Positions 1 through 8,603 of a stretch of 64,000 bases of DNA are shown in pieces (position 1 is the stretch's first letter; the number at the start of each line of letters is the position of its first letter). Source of the stretch: Clostridium estertheticum (GTDB taxonomy: Bacteria > Bacillota > Clostridia > Clostridiales > Clostridiaceae); assembly GCF_026650985.1 (NCBI RefSeq), contig NZ_CP086239.1:1984001-2048000 (forward strand). The letters are read 5' to 3'. The notes below the pieces were generated by a model. The model made no database searches, was not told the DNA's origin, and worked only from the letters and a program-made list of their open reading frames with translations. A program made the translations under genes and the position numbers.

Positions 1-179
1 AAATAAGCAATAAATCCGGCTGGTAATGCAATTTTGTTAAAGTTAAACCTAAAACTACCTAATAAGTAATAACCAATTAATTTGAGAAGGAGAAACTCTT
101 CATTATCAGTTTTGTATTTCCTATAAATAAAAATAAAAGCAATTAATACTGGTAAAGTCAATAATGCTTGTATTAACAC
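1..179 (-). CDS. small membrane protein, 3' end cut by window edge
   Basis: An open minus-strand frame begins at a GTG (177-179) preceded by AAGG and runs off the left edge. It starts MLIQALLTLPVLIAFIFIYR, a hydrophobic helix, followed by a short charged stretch and then more hydrophobic sequence. I do not recognise the family. It is the last visible gene of the minus-strand array and follows a copy of the array repeat (235-355). Confidence 0.5.
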   Translation of the reverse strand, partial: MLIQALLTLPVLIAFIFIYRKYKTDNEEFLLLKLIGYYLLGSFRFNFNKIALPAGFIAY

Positions 180-234
180 TTGTCCTTACCCCCCATTTTA
201 AATAATATTTTTAAGTACCTGTATAGATTACGTC

Positions 235-355
235 ACAACAAAATAGGAGTATGACATAAAATATTTGTTTAATTATGCCATAAATTCTAAAATGGAGTAT
301 ATTTACAAAGATTAAATAATGACCAATAACCTCAATATAAATATAAGTACCCTAG
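235..355 (-). repeat. array repeat copy 1 (internally deleted)
   Basis: In coding (minus) orientation it starts about 10 nt after the stop of the 365-763 gene and ends before the GTG at 179. It shares the GTATGACATAAAAT...TTTAATTAT block and the TGGAGTATATTTACAAA block with copies 6 and 7, and the CCTCAAT block with copies 3 and 5. It jumps directly from there to the AAGTACCC arm, so about 60 bp present in copies 3 and 5 are missing. Confidence 0.6.
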
Positions 356-364
356 TCGCTAAAA

Positions 365-763
365 CTATTTGGTTTTTTGGCATCTCACAACAAATTTACT
401 AGAAGGTAAATAATAAAGTTTATATCTGCTTTTTTCTATAGGCTTAAATTTCCAAGGATTATATTGATATTCTTTACCATCTAAAATAAATGAATTAGGC
501 CATCCAGTCATATACGTTTTTTGTACCGTCCCCTCATATACTAACAACTTTTCATTCAAAGCATACTTTATATCCTTAATTTGGGGTAACGTAATATTAT
601 AAAAAAGTGAACCGACTACCGGTACTAATATAATTATCAATATTAGATAAAATTTTTTTCTCTCCTTTCGAAATAATTTTAAAACTGTTACTACCTTATA
701 AATACAAAAAAATTCAAAAATCATTTCTACAAATACAGTTCCATAAAAATAGTTCATTACCAT
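365..763 (-). CDS. small membrane protein of unknown function
   Basis: 132 residues, starting MVMNYFYGTVF, with AGGTGG just upstream of the first ATG. Two hydrophobic segments are visible, near residues 4-28 and 39-58, separated by a basic loop (RKERKK). They are followed by a soluble tail of about 70 residues containing WPNSFILDGKEYQY. The tail probably faces outward. No family recognised. It is a single-gene unit in the minus-strand array, bounded downstream by repeat copy 1. Confidence 0.6.
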   Translation of the reverse strand: MVMNYFYGTVFVEMIFEFFCIYKVVTVLKLFRKERKKFYLILIIILVPVVGSLFYNITLPQIKDIKYALNEKLLVYEGTVQKTYMTGWPNSFILDGKEYQYNPWKFKPIEKSRYKLYYLPSSKFVVRCQKTK

Positions 764-1018
764 ATACCACCTTTTGATTTTAAAAATGCATAATAATTTT
801 CACTATGTATTTTTTCTACAATTAAGACTAATCACACTATAATTGTCATGAATAACTAATAGTCCAACAATTAAAGATCTTGTCCTCATAGCAAATTTAG
901 TAGACTAAGACTTCTAATTGATAACTATATGTACTATTTTAGAAATAGAACGAGGAACTTTTAATATTATTTCGTTTTTTTTATGCGATTATGGTATAAA
1001 ATATCTATTGAATGTTTA

Positions 1019-1372
1019 TTATTTAGGATATACCAGTTCTGCAATTTTGTTTTGAGCTAATGAGCCTTCAATAATTCCATAATGCTCTCCATTAATTTCA
1101 TAAATGTTATTATTGTTGGTCTTTTTACATTGTTATAAACAATATACACTATCTTGCCAGCCGTTACTAATTCGATGTTTCTTTTCCATTTTTATAACAT
1201 CATGATTTGTTAATTTCACAAATCCACTTATTCTCTGCTTATCTTTAATAATAACAGTATTTTTTATATTACGACTATCAATAAGGACTATTTTTGTAAT
1301 ACTATCTTCCTTCAAGCTGATAACTTCAAAAATATCTTTTTCTCTATAATGGTATTTTTCATAAAGCTCAAA
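1019..1372 (-). pseudogene. unrecognised small protein interrupted by an in-frame stop
   Basis: The minus frame is open from 1372 and reads FELYEKYHYREKDIFEV, then a segment ending GWQDSVYCL. It meets TAA at 1133-1135 and continues in the same frame through YEINGEHYGIIEGSLAQNK to a second stop at 1019-1021. Keeping frame and protein-like composition across the stop suggests a nonsense mutation in one gene of about 118 codons. No good ribosome binding site or ATG is seen at the 5' end, so that end may also be truncated. Function unknown. Confidence 0.45.
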
Positions 1373-1438
1373 TTATGTGCCGAAAAAAAGTTATGCTATT
1401 TGGTTCTTTGGAATTTGAAAAAACAGCAATTAATCCTA

Positions 1439-2047
1439 CTACCCCACTGCTTCTAAATGTGAATGGTCATTGAAACTTTGAAGATAGTAATTATTTGCTT
1501 TATTATCATACTTTATTATACTTATACTGCAATTTTCCAGAGGCTCACCTAAGAAGAACCTTTTGTGTTGTCCAATACCTAAGAATCCGCAGATTAGAAC
1601 CCCAATTATTCCTCCATGAAGCACCACCGCCACATTCTTTAAACCACAATTAATTATTTCATTAACAATTATCTGAGTTCTCTTCCAGACATCTTCACCA
1701 CACTCTCCTTTGGGATAAGGTAAGTCGCTTGTATGTTTTGAGAATTCTTTAAAGAAGTTAGGATAATTATCTTGTATAAATTTTAAGCCTTTATCATTAT
1801 ATTCACCCATGTCGATTTCTCTCAATTCATGATTAACTATTAAGTCTACTTTTAAATATTTATTAATAGTTTCTGATGTTTGAATTGCTCTGACCATATC
1901 ACTTGAATATATTCTTTCAATATTATATATTTTTAGTCTCTTACCAAGTAAATTAGCCTGTTCAAAACCTATTTTTGTTAATTCCATAGTTGCACAATTT
2001 TTAGAGTCATCCTGTTTTTGACCATGTCTTATGAAATAAATGTTCAT
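1439..2047 (-). CDS. histidine phosphatase family protein (phosphoglycerate mutase-like)
   Basis: 202 residues from the ATG at 2045-2047, chosen because AAAGGGGAA lies just upstream and the protein then begins MNIYFIRHGQK. A longer frame from 2086 has no such signal. The N-terminal RHG motif carries the phosphohistidine. ELREIDMGEYNDKG and VVLHGGIIG supply the other expected catalytic residues (Glu, second His). These enzymes remove or transfer phosphate from small substrates; the substrate here is unknown. It follows the GNAT gene at 2093 and was probably co-transcribed with GNAT and isochorismatase. The second copy of that block keeps only its first codons (7741-7776). Confidence 0.85.
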   Translation of the reverse strand: MNIYFIRHGQKQDDSKNCATMELTKIGFEQANLLGKRLKIYNIERIYSSDMVRAIQTSETINKYLKVDLIVNHELREIDMGEYNDKGLKFIQDNYPNFFKEFSKHTSDLPYPKGECGEDVWKRTQIIVNEIINCGLKNVAVVLHGGIIGVLICGFLGIGQHKRFFLGEPLENCSISIIKYDNKANNYYLQSFNDHSHLEAVG

Positions 2048-2092
2048 AAAATTCCCCTTTCTTTTAGATACTCCAAATGTATCCATATGAAT

Positions 2093-2863
2093 TTACAACT
2101 TATTATACTCCCAGTGTCTTATTTTACAATATTCCTTAAATCCAATACTATTATATACATTTCTACCCATATCCGAGGCTTGTAAAACACTATACTTACA
2201 ACCCAAGTCCTTAGCATCTCTTAACGCCGTTTTTGTAATCAAAGTTCCAAAACCTTTTCCCCTAAATTCATTAGCTGTACCGACTAAATGAATCCCTGCA
2301 ATTGCATCTTTAATATAAAGCATTAAAGTAGCCACAATTTTATCTTTATAATAACAACCATAGAATCTAATATCATTTTCATTCAGAAATATTTTATACA
2401 TATGCGAGTTTCTTTTTTTTCTGAATGCTTCTTCAGTTATTGATATCCACTCTTCAAGTTCATTAGTACTTTTTATAGTTCTAATTTCACCTATGTTGTC
2501 ACTGTTTTCAAATTTGAATGAAGCTAAGTCAATAGCCATCCCAGACTGTTGATAAAACATATTGAAATTGAGACTCTGTAAATAATCTTCCAAAATTATT
2601 GGCTGGTTATATGAATTTGTTAATAAGTGTTTTGGAGCTATTTCAAGTTCTATATTTTTACGTAATAGCATGATTACTTCTTTAATATCAGCTAATGGAA
2701 TATTCATATCAAAAACTTTATTATAGCCTTCAAAATATGAATTCTTAGCCCATGAATAGTAATCCAGTTTTACAACTTCTCCACACGATATATTTGCAGC
2801 TTTAATACATAAATTGCTTAGGTTCTTTTCAATAATAAGCGCGAAATCATTAATTTTACACAT
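2093..2863 (-). CDS. GNAT family N-acetyltransferase, copy A
   Basis: 256 residues. The C-terminal half carries the acetyl-CoA binding motif (FRGKGFGTLITKTAL) and the closing strand with YNSIGFKEYCKIRHWEYN. The N-terminal 120 residues are of the extended type seen in Gram-positive GNAT proteins of unknown substrate. It is almost identical to the gene at 7822-8592, with scattered substitutions (for example SNELEEWISITEEAFRKKRN against SASELEKWILITEEAFKKKR). It is part of a duplicated block of about 1.03 kb. RBS AAAGGAGAT precedes the ATG. Confidence 0.85.
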   Translation of the reverse strand: MCKINDFALIIEKNLSNLCIKAANISCGEVVKLDYYSWAKNSYFEGYNKVFDMNIPLADIKEVIMLLRKNIELEIAPKHLLTNSYNQPIILEDYLQSLNFNMFYQQSGMAIDLASFKFENSDNIGEIRTIKSTNELEEWISITEEAFRKKRNSHMYKIFLNENDIRFYGCYYKDKIVATLMLYIKDAIAGIHLVGTANEFRGKGFGTLITKTALRDAKDLGCKYSVLQASDMGRNVYNSIGFKEYCKIRHWEYNKL

Positions 2864-2874
2864 AGATCTCCTTT

Positions 2875-3060
2875 CTATTTCATTCTTTTAAGTGTTTCAT
2901 CCAGTGAAATACATTCTGCATATCTACAATTCCACATAAATTCATTATAGTATTTGTAACTTTGATCTGAAGACATAAATTTATTATTAACTGTTGTATT
3001 TGCATATGCTGGAACTATAATATTAAATTCATGTTCAAATCCTAAAGCAAGTACCCCCAT
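2875..3060 (-). pseudogene. 3' fragment of isochorismatase family gene
   Basis: From about residue 7 this 61-residue frame matches the C-terminal 50-odd residues of the complete isochorismatase at 8604-9125 (NIIVPAYANTTVNNKFM, CISLDETLKRMK). The nucleophile Cys and the catalytic Asp and Lys are absent, so it cannot be active. The match stops at 3042. The remaining 5' codons (GVLA) come from the arm of array repeat copy 2, so the gene is broken exactly at the repeat hairpin. Confidence 0.85.
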
Positions 3061-3100
3061 ATAATTAGATAGGGGGGTACTTGTGGCGAAATATGAGAAT
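3046..3100 (-). repeat. array repeat copy 2 (hairpin end only)
   Basis: CAAGTACCCCC and GGGGGGTACTTG form a hairpin around an AT-rich loop, followed by TGGCGAAATA, the block seen after the hairpin in copies 3-5. The hairpin side touches the HD gene stop (3102). The other side runs straight into the truncated isochorismatase, so the promoter half of the repeat is missing. Confidence 0.65.
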
Positions 3101-3101
3101 A

Positions 3102-3710
3102 CTATACAAAAGTATTTTTTTTAACATTGGGGAGTAAATCATAAATTGGACACTTAATTTTCTTTTCAAAATAATCTTTTATTTCAATTGTTTTTTTCCA
3201 CCTTGCAACAGTTGATTCATTTATACCGTACCTACAAGCAACATCAATAAATCTTTTTTCAAGTAAACAAAATCCTGTCGGCAATGCTAAAGCATCGCTT
3301 AATTGTACTAATAAATCATAGTCATCATAAACAACTGAATTTATAATACTTTCAGTAAGAGCGTATTCTTCTTTTGTGACATCCCATTTTCCTATTGCGG
3401 AATGAATATCTTGTATCATAAATGAATGCGTGATGCAAATTTTAGCAACTTTATCCCACCCTTGTTCCATACAATATTGGTATCCAGCAATCGTATGACG
3501 TTCTGAAACCCTCCCTACTCGTCTACCTACATCATGTAGCAGCCCCAAAATATATGCTGTATTACTATCAAGATTTTCACAATGTTCTGCAATATTTTTG
3601 CAAGCCAGAGCTACAAATTCAGAATGTTGTTTCCATAATCCTGGATTTAATCTTTCTGCTTCGGCAAGAACTTCTATAGCTGTATTTTTAGTAGGATATT
3701 TTTTACACAT
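3102..3710 (-). CDS. HD domain-containing hydrolase
   Basis: The start is placed at the ATG of MCKKYPTKNT (3708-3710), with AAAGGGAGTG upstream, giving 202 residues. HD-superfamily metal ligands are visible: H29, the HD pair in LLHDVGR (59-60), H72 in ERHTIAGY, a further THSF and the late Asp in QLSDAL. HD proteins hydrolyse phosphate esters, often of nucleotides; the substrate here cannot be told. It is single in the array, with repeat copy 3 upstream and copy 2 downstream. Confidence 0.8.
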   Translation of the reverse strand: MCKKYPTKNTAIEVLAEAERLNPGLWKQHSEFVALACKNIAEHCENLDSNTAYILGLLHDVGRRVGRVSERHTIAGYQYCMEQGWDKVAKICITHSFMIQDIHSAIGKWDVTKEEYALTESIINSVVYDDYDLLVQLSDALALPTGFCLLEKRFIDVACRYGINESTVARWKKTIEIKDYFEKKIKCPIYDLLPNVKKNTFV

Positions 3711-3837
3711 AAAAACACTCCCTTTTATTAAAAAATTAATCTTCAACTTATCTAAGCCTTAACTTTAAATCCTTTACCCTTGCATCAGAAAGAGATTTAT
3801 GTTACAAAATAATAAAATATCTTTTTTTCATACAATT

Positions 3838-4035
3838 TTATAATTCCGACTAATAATATATTTATTATACCATAATTACCATAAACTAAATATTTTTACA
3901 ATTCTTTAAAAGTGATTAATAGCCTCAATGTGAATGTATCTAAATTGTGTTACATCCAGAATGTCAATATCCACTTAAAACAAGTAACCCATATCTACAG
4001 ATATGGGGTTACTTGTGACGATATATATATGCACA
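3838..4035 (-). repeat. array repeat copy 3 (full length)
   Basis: This is one of the most complete copies. In coding orientation it has a hairpin with perfectly paired arms except one bulged C (AAGTAACC...CATATC, TGTA, GATATGGGTTACTT), a second imperfect hairpin built on TACATCC/GAATGTA, then an AT-rich tail with TATGGTATAAT (an extended -10 shape) pointing at the HD gene. Copies 5 and 8 are its closest relatives. Confidence 0.7.
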
Positions 4036-4085
4036 TTACGGTAAAATCAGATAAAATTATGTTTATACTTTTGAAATGTTATTGC

Positions 4086-4223
4086 TCTAATAGAGGGATA
4101 ATACCTCTATTAACACTTCAATATTTTTATCCATATCGTTCAAAACTTCCAACCTATGACCAACTCCATCAATTTGTTTTAAACAAATAAGTTCTATACC
4201 CTTGTGACACGGTAAAAGAATGT
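4086..4223 (-). pseudogene. short C-terminal gene remnant
   Basis: The minus frame reads LPCHKGIELICLKQIDGVGH, continuing with a helix-like tail, and ends at TAG (4086-4088). GVGHRLEVL resembles the end of an alpha/beta hydrolase (catalytic His near the C-terminus), but this is a weak guess. There is no start codon or RBS. It sits where the body of a gene cassette would be, between repeat copy 3 and the GNAT at 4247. Confidence 0.3.
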
Positions 4224-4246
4224 TGCAACATAACTATAAATGATGA

Positions 4247-4783
4247 TTAGTTACATGTTATAAATTCTGACTTTAAAATTCCATACTCATAGGTATCTGC
4301 CCATAAAGGGACCCCATTTATATCTTTCTTAAAATATATATTTTTAATAAGAGTTCCTTCATGCCTCATACCAAGCCTATCTAATAGTTTCCACGAATGA
4401 TCATTCAAAGGATTACACATTGCCACAATACGTCTCGCACCTAATTGTTCAAAAGCTGTATTCATCAATGCCTTTGCACTTTCTGTTGCATAACCTTTTT
4501 CCCAATAATTTAGATTAAATACATAGCCTATTTCCCATGTGTCAAAATCACCTTTAGCTAAATACAAGTTTCCTATGAGTTTACCCCTTTCTTTTAAACA
4601 TACAGCATAAAATAATTCACTTTCTGCTCTATCTATAGCCTCTTTCTTAGCCTCTGTTTCTGTATACACATTATATGGCTCATATTTTACTACTATCTCA
4701 TTTGATAAATATTCATATAAATCTTTCCAATCTGTTTTATTAAACTTTCTAATAATTAATCTATCCGTAACTATATTATTCAA
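4247..4783 (-). CDS. GNAT family N-acetyltransferase (RimJ/RimL type)
   Basis: 178 residues from a TTG start with AGGGGGG upstream. It opens with TDRLIIRKF, the standard first strand of RimJ/RimL-like GNATs. It then has EIGYVFNLNYWEKGYATES (acetyl-CoA pyrophosphate loop region) and a closing RLGMRHEGTLIKN. Such proteins acetylate N-termini or small amines; the substrate is unknown. No co-directional partner is close on either side, so it is probably a single-gene unit. Confidence 0.85.
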   Translation of the reverse strand: MNNIVTDRLIIRKFNKTDWKDLYEYLSNEIVVKYEPYNVYTETEAKKEAIDRAESELFYAVCLKERGKLIGNLYLAKGDFDTWEIGYVFNLNYWEKGYATESAKALMNTAFEQLGARRIVAMCNPLNDHSWKLLDRLGMRHEGTLIKNIYFKKDINGVPLWADTYEYGILKSEFITCN

Positions 4784-5058
4784 TTTAATCCCCCCTGTAT
4801 TGATTTACTTTAATACTAAAACTCCTAACTTTCATGTAAGCTGTTCCTTTCCTCTAAGATATCTATATTATTTATATTTTGTATGGTAAATATATATAAT
4901 CCTTGTATAGTAATTTGAACAGCTTTGGATTGAGATGTTGAGTCGATTAAAACTATCCCCATAAGTATATGCCTAAATGATGATAGCCATTAAAATTGCT
5001 TTAACATCAATGTTCATAACTATAATTTCCACAAATGTATCTATAATCCTTTTCAATT

Positions 5059-5406
5059 CTAATTGTTTTCTAAAAATAGGCGTATTTTGCCCTTACCGCA
5101 GCAAGAACAAATATTTATGAATTCATTTGCTTTTTCAAAAGACAAATAACTAGACCTTACTATTTTATTATCTTTACTTTCTGTAATAGCACCTCCATTA
5201 AATGAAATTACATATTGTTGTTCTTTATCCTTTAAATCTAAATTCATTAAAATTTTTTCTATTTCTTTATACCCTCTTCCGGAGGCTGGAACGAATTTAA
5301 TTCCTAACTCTGATGCTTTTTTTATAGCTTGTATATTTTTCACACAGATTTCATGATCATCGTTTAATAATGTATCATCTAAATTACTAACGATTAACTT
5401 GTACAT
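5059..5406 (-). pseudogene. truncated Cof/HAD-family phosphatase
   Basis: 115 residues matching only the N-terminal part of Cof-type HAD hydrolases, which are normally about 260-280 residues. Motif II region (FVPASGRGY) and the cap entry (ISFNGGAI) are recognisable, but motifs III and IV are missing. Motif I reads VSNLDDTLL where DxDGT is expected, so the nucleophilic Asp is Asn. The last residues (CSCCGKGKIRLFLENN) do not fit the family. Both truncation and active-site loss argue for a dead gene, although its RBS (AGGAGG) is intact. Confidence 0.75.
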
Positions 5407-5448
5407 AATTTCCTCCTTAATACCAATTTGTACGCCTACTGTTATTAA

Positions 5449-5826
5449 TTATAATTTCTGATAAAACTCTATTTTTTCTTCTGATAGTCCTCTTACACTA
5501 AAAAATTTAACTCTAGTTCCCCCAAAAGATAGGTCTTGAATTTCATCATCAGATAAATCATATCCTCTATTTTTACAATTTTTAAATGTTTTTTCAATAT
5601 CAGAAGTATTTATTGAAATATCTATTACACCTAGTTTTTCATTAGCATTTAAATTTTCATTAGATTTAATAATTATATTTTTAAATTGAAGATATGCCAC
5701 CTGTTCATTTGCGTTTCTATCAAAGGTTTTTAAAATAGTTTCAAATCCCAAATTTAAATAAAACTTCATGGTCTTTTGTAAATCGGTAGTTGAAATTTTT
5801 ATAAATTCACTTTCCAATACTGACAT
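5449..5826 (-). CDS. VOC family (glyoxalase/bleomycin resistance-like) protein
   Basis: 125 residues, RBS AAAGGAGAG. One VOC module pair is visible: EFIKISTTDLQKTMKFYLNL with a GFETILKTFDR strand, and at the end EEKIEFYQ with the metal-side Glu. The family includes glyoxalase I, dioxygenases and antibiotic-binding proteins; the sequence does not say which. It is divergent from the DeoR-type gene at 6021, so the intergenic region of about 190 bp holds both promoters. Confidence 0.75.
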   Translation of the reverse strand: MSVLESEFIKISTTDLQKTMKFYLNLGFETILKTFDRNANEQVAYLQFKNIIIKSNENLNANEKLGVIDISINTSDIEKTFKNCKNRGYDLSDDEIQDLSFGGTRVKFFSVRGLSEEKIEFYQKL

Positions 5827-5884
5827 AGTTTTCTCTCCTTTATAAAATTATGAAATTAAAGTTGTTGTAAATAAGAGGTCTTTC

Positions 5885-5935
5885 TAATTACTGTTTGTTG
5901 TCATTCATTGCTATTTGTTACCATTTATATCATTC
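5885..5935. promoter_or_regulatory. possible operator between divergent VOC and DeoR genes
   Basis: Two direct near-repeats, TTTGTTGTCATTC and TATTTGTTACCATT, lie side by side in the divergent intergenic region, upstream of a TATAAT at 5984-5989. DeoR proteins often bind direct TGTT-containing repeats near their own promoters. That this is such a site is inference. Confidence 0.25.
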
Positions 5936-6020
5936 TATTATATTTAATATAACTTGTCAATGGATTTTTTATATTATTGTTGTTATAATAGGAATAAAAG
6001 AGAATGGATTGGAGCGAATT

Positions 6021-6785
6021 ATGTTTATTGAAGAAAGACATAAAGAAATAATAAATTTACTTGAAAAAAACGGAAAAATATTAGTTAAAGATTTAAGTAT
6101 ACAGTTTGAAGTTAGCGAGAGCATGATTAGAAAAGATCTTCAAATGTTAGAGAAAAAGAACTTACTTCAACGTACTTATGGTGGTGCCATTAACATAAAA
6201 CGTACAATTTTAAATTGTGAAAGTTTTTTTAGCAGAGTAGAACATAATACTGTATTAAAAGAAATGGTTGCAAAAAAAGCTTTTAGTCAAATAAAAGAAG
6301 ATGATACAGTCTTTTTAGATGCATCATCTATTTCATATCTTCTTGCAAAAATAATTATAAAAAGTAATAAACGAATAACTTTAATTACAAATTTATTTGA
6401 GATATCATCAATTATTGCAGCAGATTCGGATATACATTTTATTTTTATAGGTGGAGATTATAATCCAATTGTAGGTGGAAGTATAGGTTCACATTCCATT
6501 GAACAAATTAAACTTTATCGTTGCAATAAAGCGTTCGTAGGCTGTAGTGGAGTTGATCTCCGAGATGGAACTATAAGTACTAGTGTTTCGGAGGATGCAA
6601 ATACTAAAAAAACTATTATGAATATATCCAAAGAAACATATTTAATGGCATTAAATAATAAATTTAGTATAGACGGAATTTTTAAATTTGCAAATATAAC
6701 AGATTTAAATAGTATTGTTACAGAAGTTTCACCAGACAAAGCTATTATTGATCTCATTGAACAATATGATATAAATTTAATTTAA
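6021..6785 (+). CDS. DeoR/GlpR family transcriptional regulator
   Basis: The start is placed at the ATG at 6021 (GGAG at 6012-6015) because MFIEERHKEIINLLEKNGKI is the canonical DeoR N-terminus. It encodes 254 residues. The winged helix-turn-helix is at 5-60 (VKDLSIQFEVSESMIRKDLQ), followed by the sugar-phosphate-sensing DeoRC domain from residue 75 (FLDASSISYLL, TLITNLFE, FIGGDY). It is the only plus-strand gene in the first 18 kb and has no sugar kinase or PTS gene nearby, so its target is unclear. It may control the divergent VOC gene. Confidence 0.88.
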   Translation: MFIEERHKEIINLLEKNGKILVKDLSIQFEVSESMIRKDLQMLEKKNLLQRTYGGAINIKRTILNCESFFSRVEHNTVLKEMVAKKAFSQIKEDDTVFLDASSISYLLAKIIIKSNKRITLITNLFEISSIIAADSDIHFIFIGGDYNPIVGGSIGSHSIEQIKLYRCNKAFVGCSGVDLRDGTISTSVSEDANTKKTIMNISKETYLMALNNKFSIDGIFKFANITDLNSIVTEVSPDKAIIDLIEQYDINLI

Positions 6786-6869
6786 TCCTGTTTTTAGATG
6801 AAATTACTTGCAGATTTTAATTGAAGTTTTCTTATAACGATTTTGATATAATACTTGTTATCGAATTGT

Positions 6870-6899
6870 AGCGTATGATTTTTAGTAGAGTCATACGCT
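6870..6899 (+). terminator. intrinsic terminator after the DeoR gene
   Basis: AGCGTATGA pairs perfectly with TCATACGCT across a 12-nt loop, followed by CTTTATTTG. It is about 85 nt beyond the DeoR stop. The opposite strand has a weaker T-run, so it may also serve the DUF4085 gene ending at 6934. Confidence 0.7.
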
Positions 6900-6933
6900 C
6901 TTTATTTGTTTAAATTATTTCTATAGCTTATAT

Positions 6934-7704
6934 TCATTTTTCTTGGTTACGCTTAAAGAAAATATATTCAGCAGAAACAATAAATTCTACTAAATCCATA
7001 TTTTTATTTTGAAGCAAAATATGTAATTCATATTTGCCGTTTGTTTTATATATTTCATCATAGAGCCACCATGAGTTTTGCAGTAAAGCATCTTGTTTTA
7101 TTATCTTATAATTTTCAAACTGTATTACATCTATATCCTTAAAACCGCCTGAATTATCAAATAATATCGATAAGGACTGTTCCGTTTGCTTTATGTCTAT
7201 AATAGTACAATCATGGAAGTTTATATTTTCAACCATGTTTCTGTCAAATGATTTCAATGCTTTTTTATAATATTCTTTATATTCGTTAATAGTTCTGCTT
7301 ACTAACTTTTCATTGTCCTCGCAAAATAGAGTTACAGCGTTTATTACTTGAAGGGAGGCTTTATCAAGTACATAAACCCTAATATCTGCTATTTTTTTTA
7401 ATATTTCTTTAGGTAATATCTTTTTAATATGTTCTTGATTATATATAAATGCTTTATGAAAATGTTGGTATGCCTTTTCTCTGTCAAATGGTTCATGTCG
7501 AATATAACTTTCTTTCGCTACTTCACATCCCGCCAGATGTGAGGCGACTTGCTCATGTAAATCCAGAAATATCGTCAATTTTTCATTGTATAATTCTTGA
7601 AAATATTCTTCAGAAAAAGCCTCCGCTTGTCTCTCTTCCTTCAAAAGCAAATGATTACTGGTTTTTTGGCACAATTCATACCATCCTTTAGTAAAATAAT
7701 TCAT
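6934..7704 (-). CDS. DUF4085 family protein
   Basis: 256 residues starting MNYFTKGWYELCQKT, which I recognise as the start of DUF4085 proteins from Firmicutes. The N-terminal 150 residues are helical and charged. The C-terminal part has short strands (NFHDCTIIDIKQTEQSLSIL) and a conserved-looking SWWLYDEIYK. No enzymatic motif is visible and the function of the family is not known to me. RBS AGGAGA. Single gene in the array. Confidence 0.7.
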   Translation of the reverse strand: MNYFTKGWYELCQKTSNHLLLKEERQAEAFSEEYFQELYNEKLTIFLDLHEQVASHLAGCEVAKESYIRHEPFDREKAYQHFHKAFIYNQEHIKKILPKEILKKIADIRVYVLDKASLQVINAVTLFCEDNEKLVSRTINEYKEYYKKALKSFDRNMVENINFHDCTIIDIKQTEQSLSILFDNSGGFKDIDVIQFENYKIIKQDALLQNSWWLYDEIYKTNGKYELHILLQNKNMDLVEFIVSAEYIFFKRNQEK

Positions 7705-7740
7705 TGTTTTAATTTTCTCCTCTACAAATAAAAATTATCT

Positions 7741-7776
7741 TTATTTTTGACCATGTCTTATGAAATAACTGTTCAT
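7741..7776 (-). pseudogene. 5' remnant of histidine phosphatase (duplicate block B)
   Basis: Downstream of the second GNAT copy, the minus strand reads MNSYFIRHGQK then TAA. This is the exact start of the phosphatase at 1439-2047 including the RHG motif, cut after 11 codons. Homology with block A starts at 7744 (2015 in A). An upstream RBS-like GAGGGAA remains. Confidence 0.8.
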
Positions 7777-7821
7777 AAAATTCCCTCTTCTTTTAGATAT
7801 TCCAAATGTATCCATGTAAAT

Positions 7822-8592
7822 TTACAACTTATTATACTCCCAGTGTCTTATTTTACAATATTCCTTAAATCCAATACTATTATATACATTTCTACCCATA
7901 TCCGAGGCTTGTAAAACACTATACTCACAACCCAAGTCCTTAGCATCTCTTAACGCCGTCTTTGTAATTAAAGTTCCAAACCCTTTTCCCCTAAATTCAT
8001 TCGCTGTACTGACTAAATGAATCCCTGCAATTGCATCTTTAATATAAAGCATTAAAGTTGTCACAATTTTATCTTTGTAATAACATCCGTAGAATCTAAT
8101 ATCATTTTCGCTTAGAAACATTTTATACATATGTAAGTTTCTTTTCTTTTTGAATGCTTCTTCAGTTATTAATATCCACTTTTCAAGCTCACTAGCACTT
8201 TTTATAGTTCTAATTTCACCTATGTTGTCATTGTTTTCAAATTTAAATGAAGCTAAGTCAATAGCCATCCCAGACTGTTGATAAAACATATTGAAATTGA
8301 GACTCTTTAAATAATCTTCCAAAATTATTGGCTGGTTATATGCATTTATTAATAAGTGTTTTGGAGCTATTTCAAGTTCTATATTTTTACGTAATAGCAT
8401 GATTACTTCTTTAATATCAGCTAATGGAATATTCACATCAAAAACTTTATTATACCCTTCAAAATATGAATTCTTAGCCCATGAATAGTAATCCTGTTTT
8501 ACAACTTCTCCACACGATATATTTGCAGCTTTAATACATAAATTGATTAGGTTATTTTCAATAATAAGTGCGAAATCGTTAATTTTACACAT
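7822..8592 (-). CDS. GNAT family N-acetyltransferase, copy B
   Basis: 256 residues, same length as copy A (2093-2863) and differing by scattered substitutions. The acetyl-CoA loop FRGKGFGTLITKTAL is unchanged. It lies 11 bp after the complete isochorismatase (8604-9125), with RBS AAAGGAGAT, so the two are an operon. In this copy the downstream phosphatase is lost. Substrate unknown. Confidence 0.85.
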   Translation of the reverse strand: MCKINDFALIIENNLINLCIKAANISCGEVVKQDYYSWAKNSYFEGYNKVFDVNIPLADIKEVIMLLRKNIELEIAPKHLLINAYNQPIILEDYLKSLNFNMFYQQSGMAIDLASFKFENNDNIGEIRTIKSASELEKWILITEEAFKKKRNLHMYKMFLSENDIRFYGCYYKDKIVTTLMLYIKDAIAGIHLVSTANEFRGKGFGTLITKTALRDAKDLGCEYSVLQASDMGRNVYNSIGFKEYCKIRHWEYNKL

Positions 8593-8603
8593 AAATCTCC
8601 TTT

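Noticed and set aside
3912-4190. Plus-strand open frame of 92 codons
   Set aside because: It runs through array repeat copy 3, including its hairpin, has no RBS and no protein-like composition.
5954-5989. Promoter TTGTCA/TATAAT for the DeoR gene
   Set aside because: The spacer would be 24 bp, too long for a normal sigma-A promoter, so only the TATAAT is credible.
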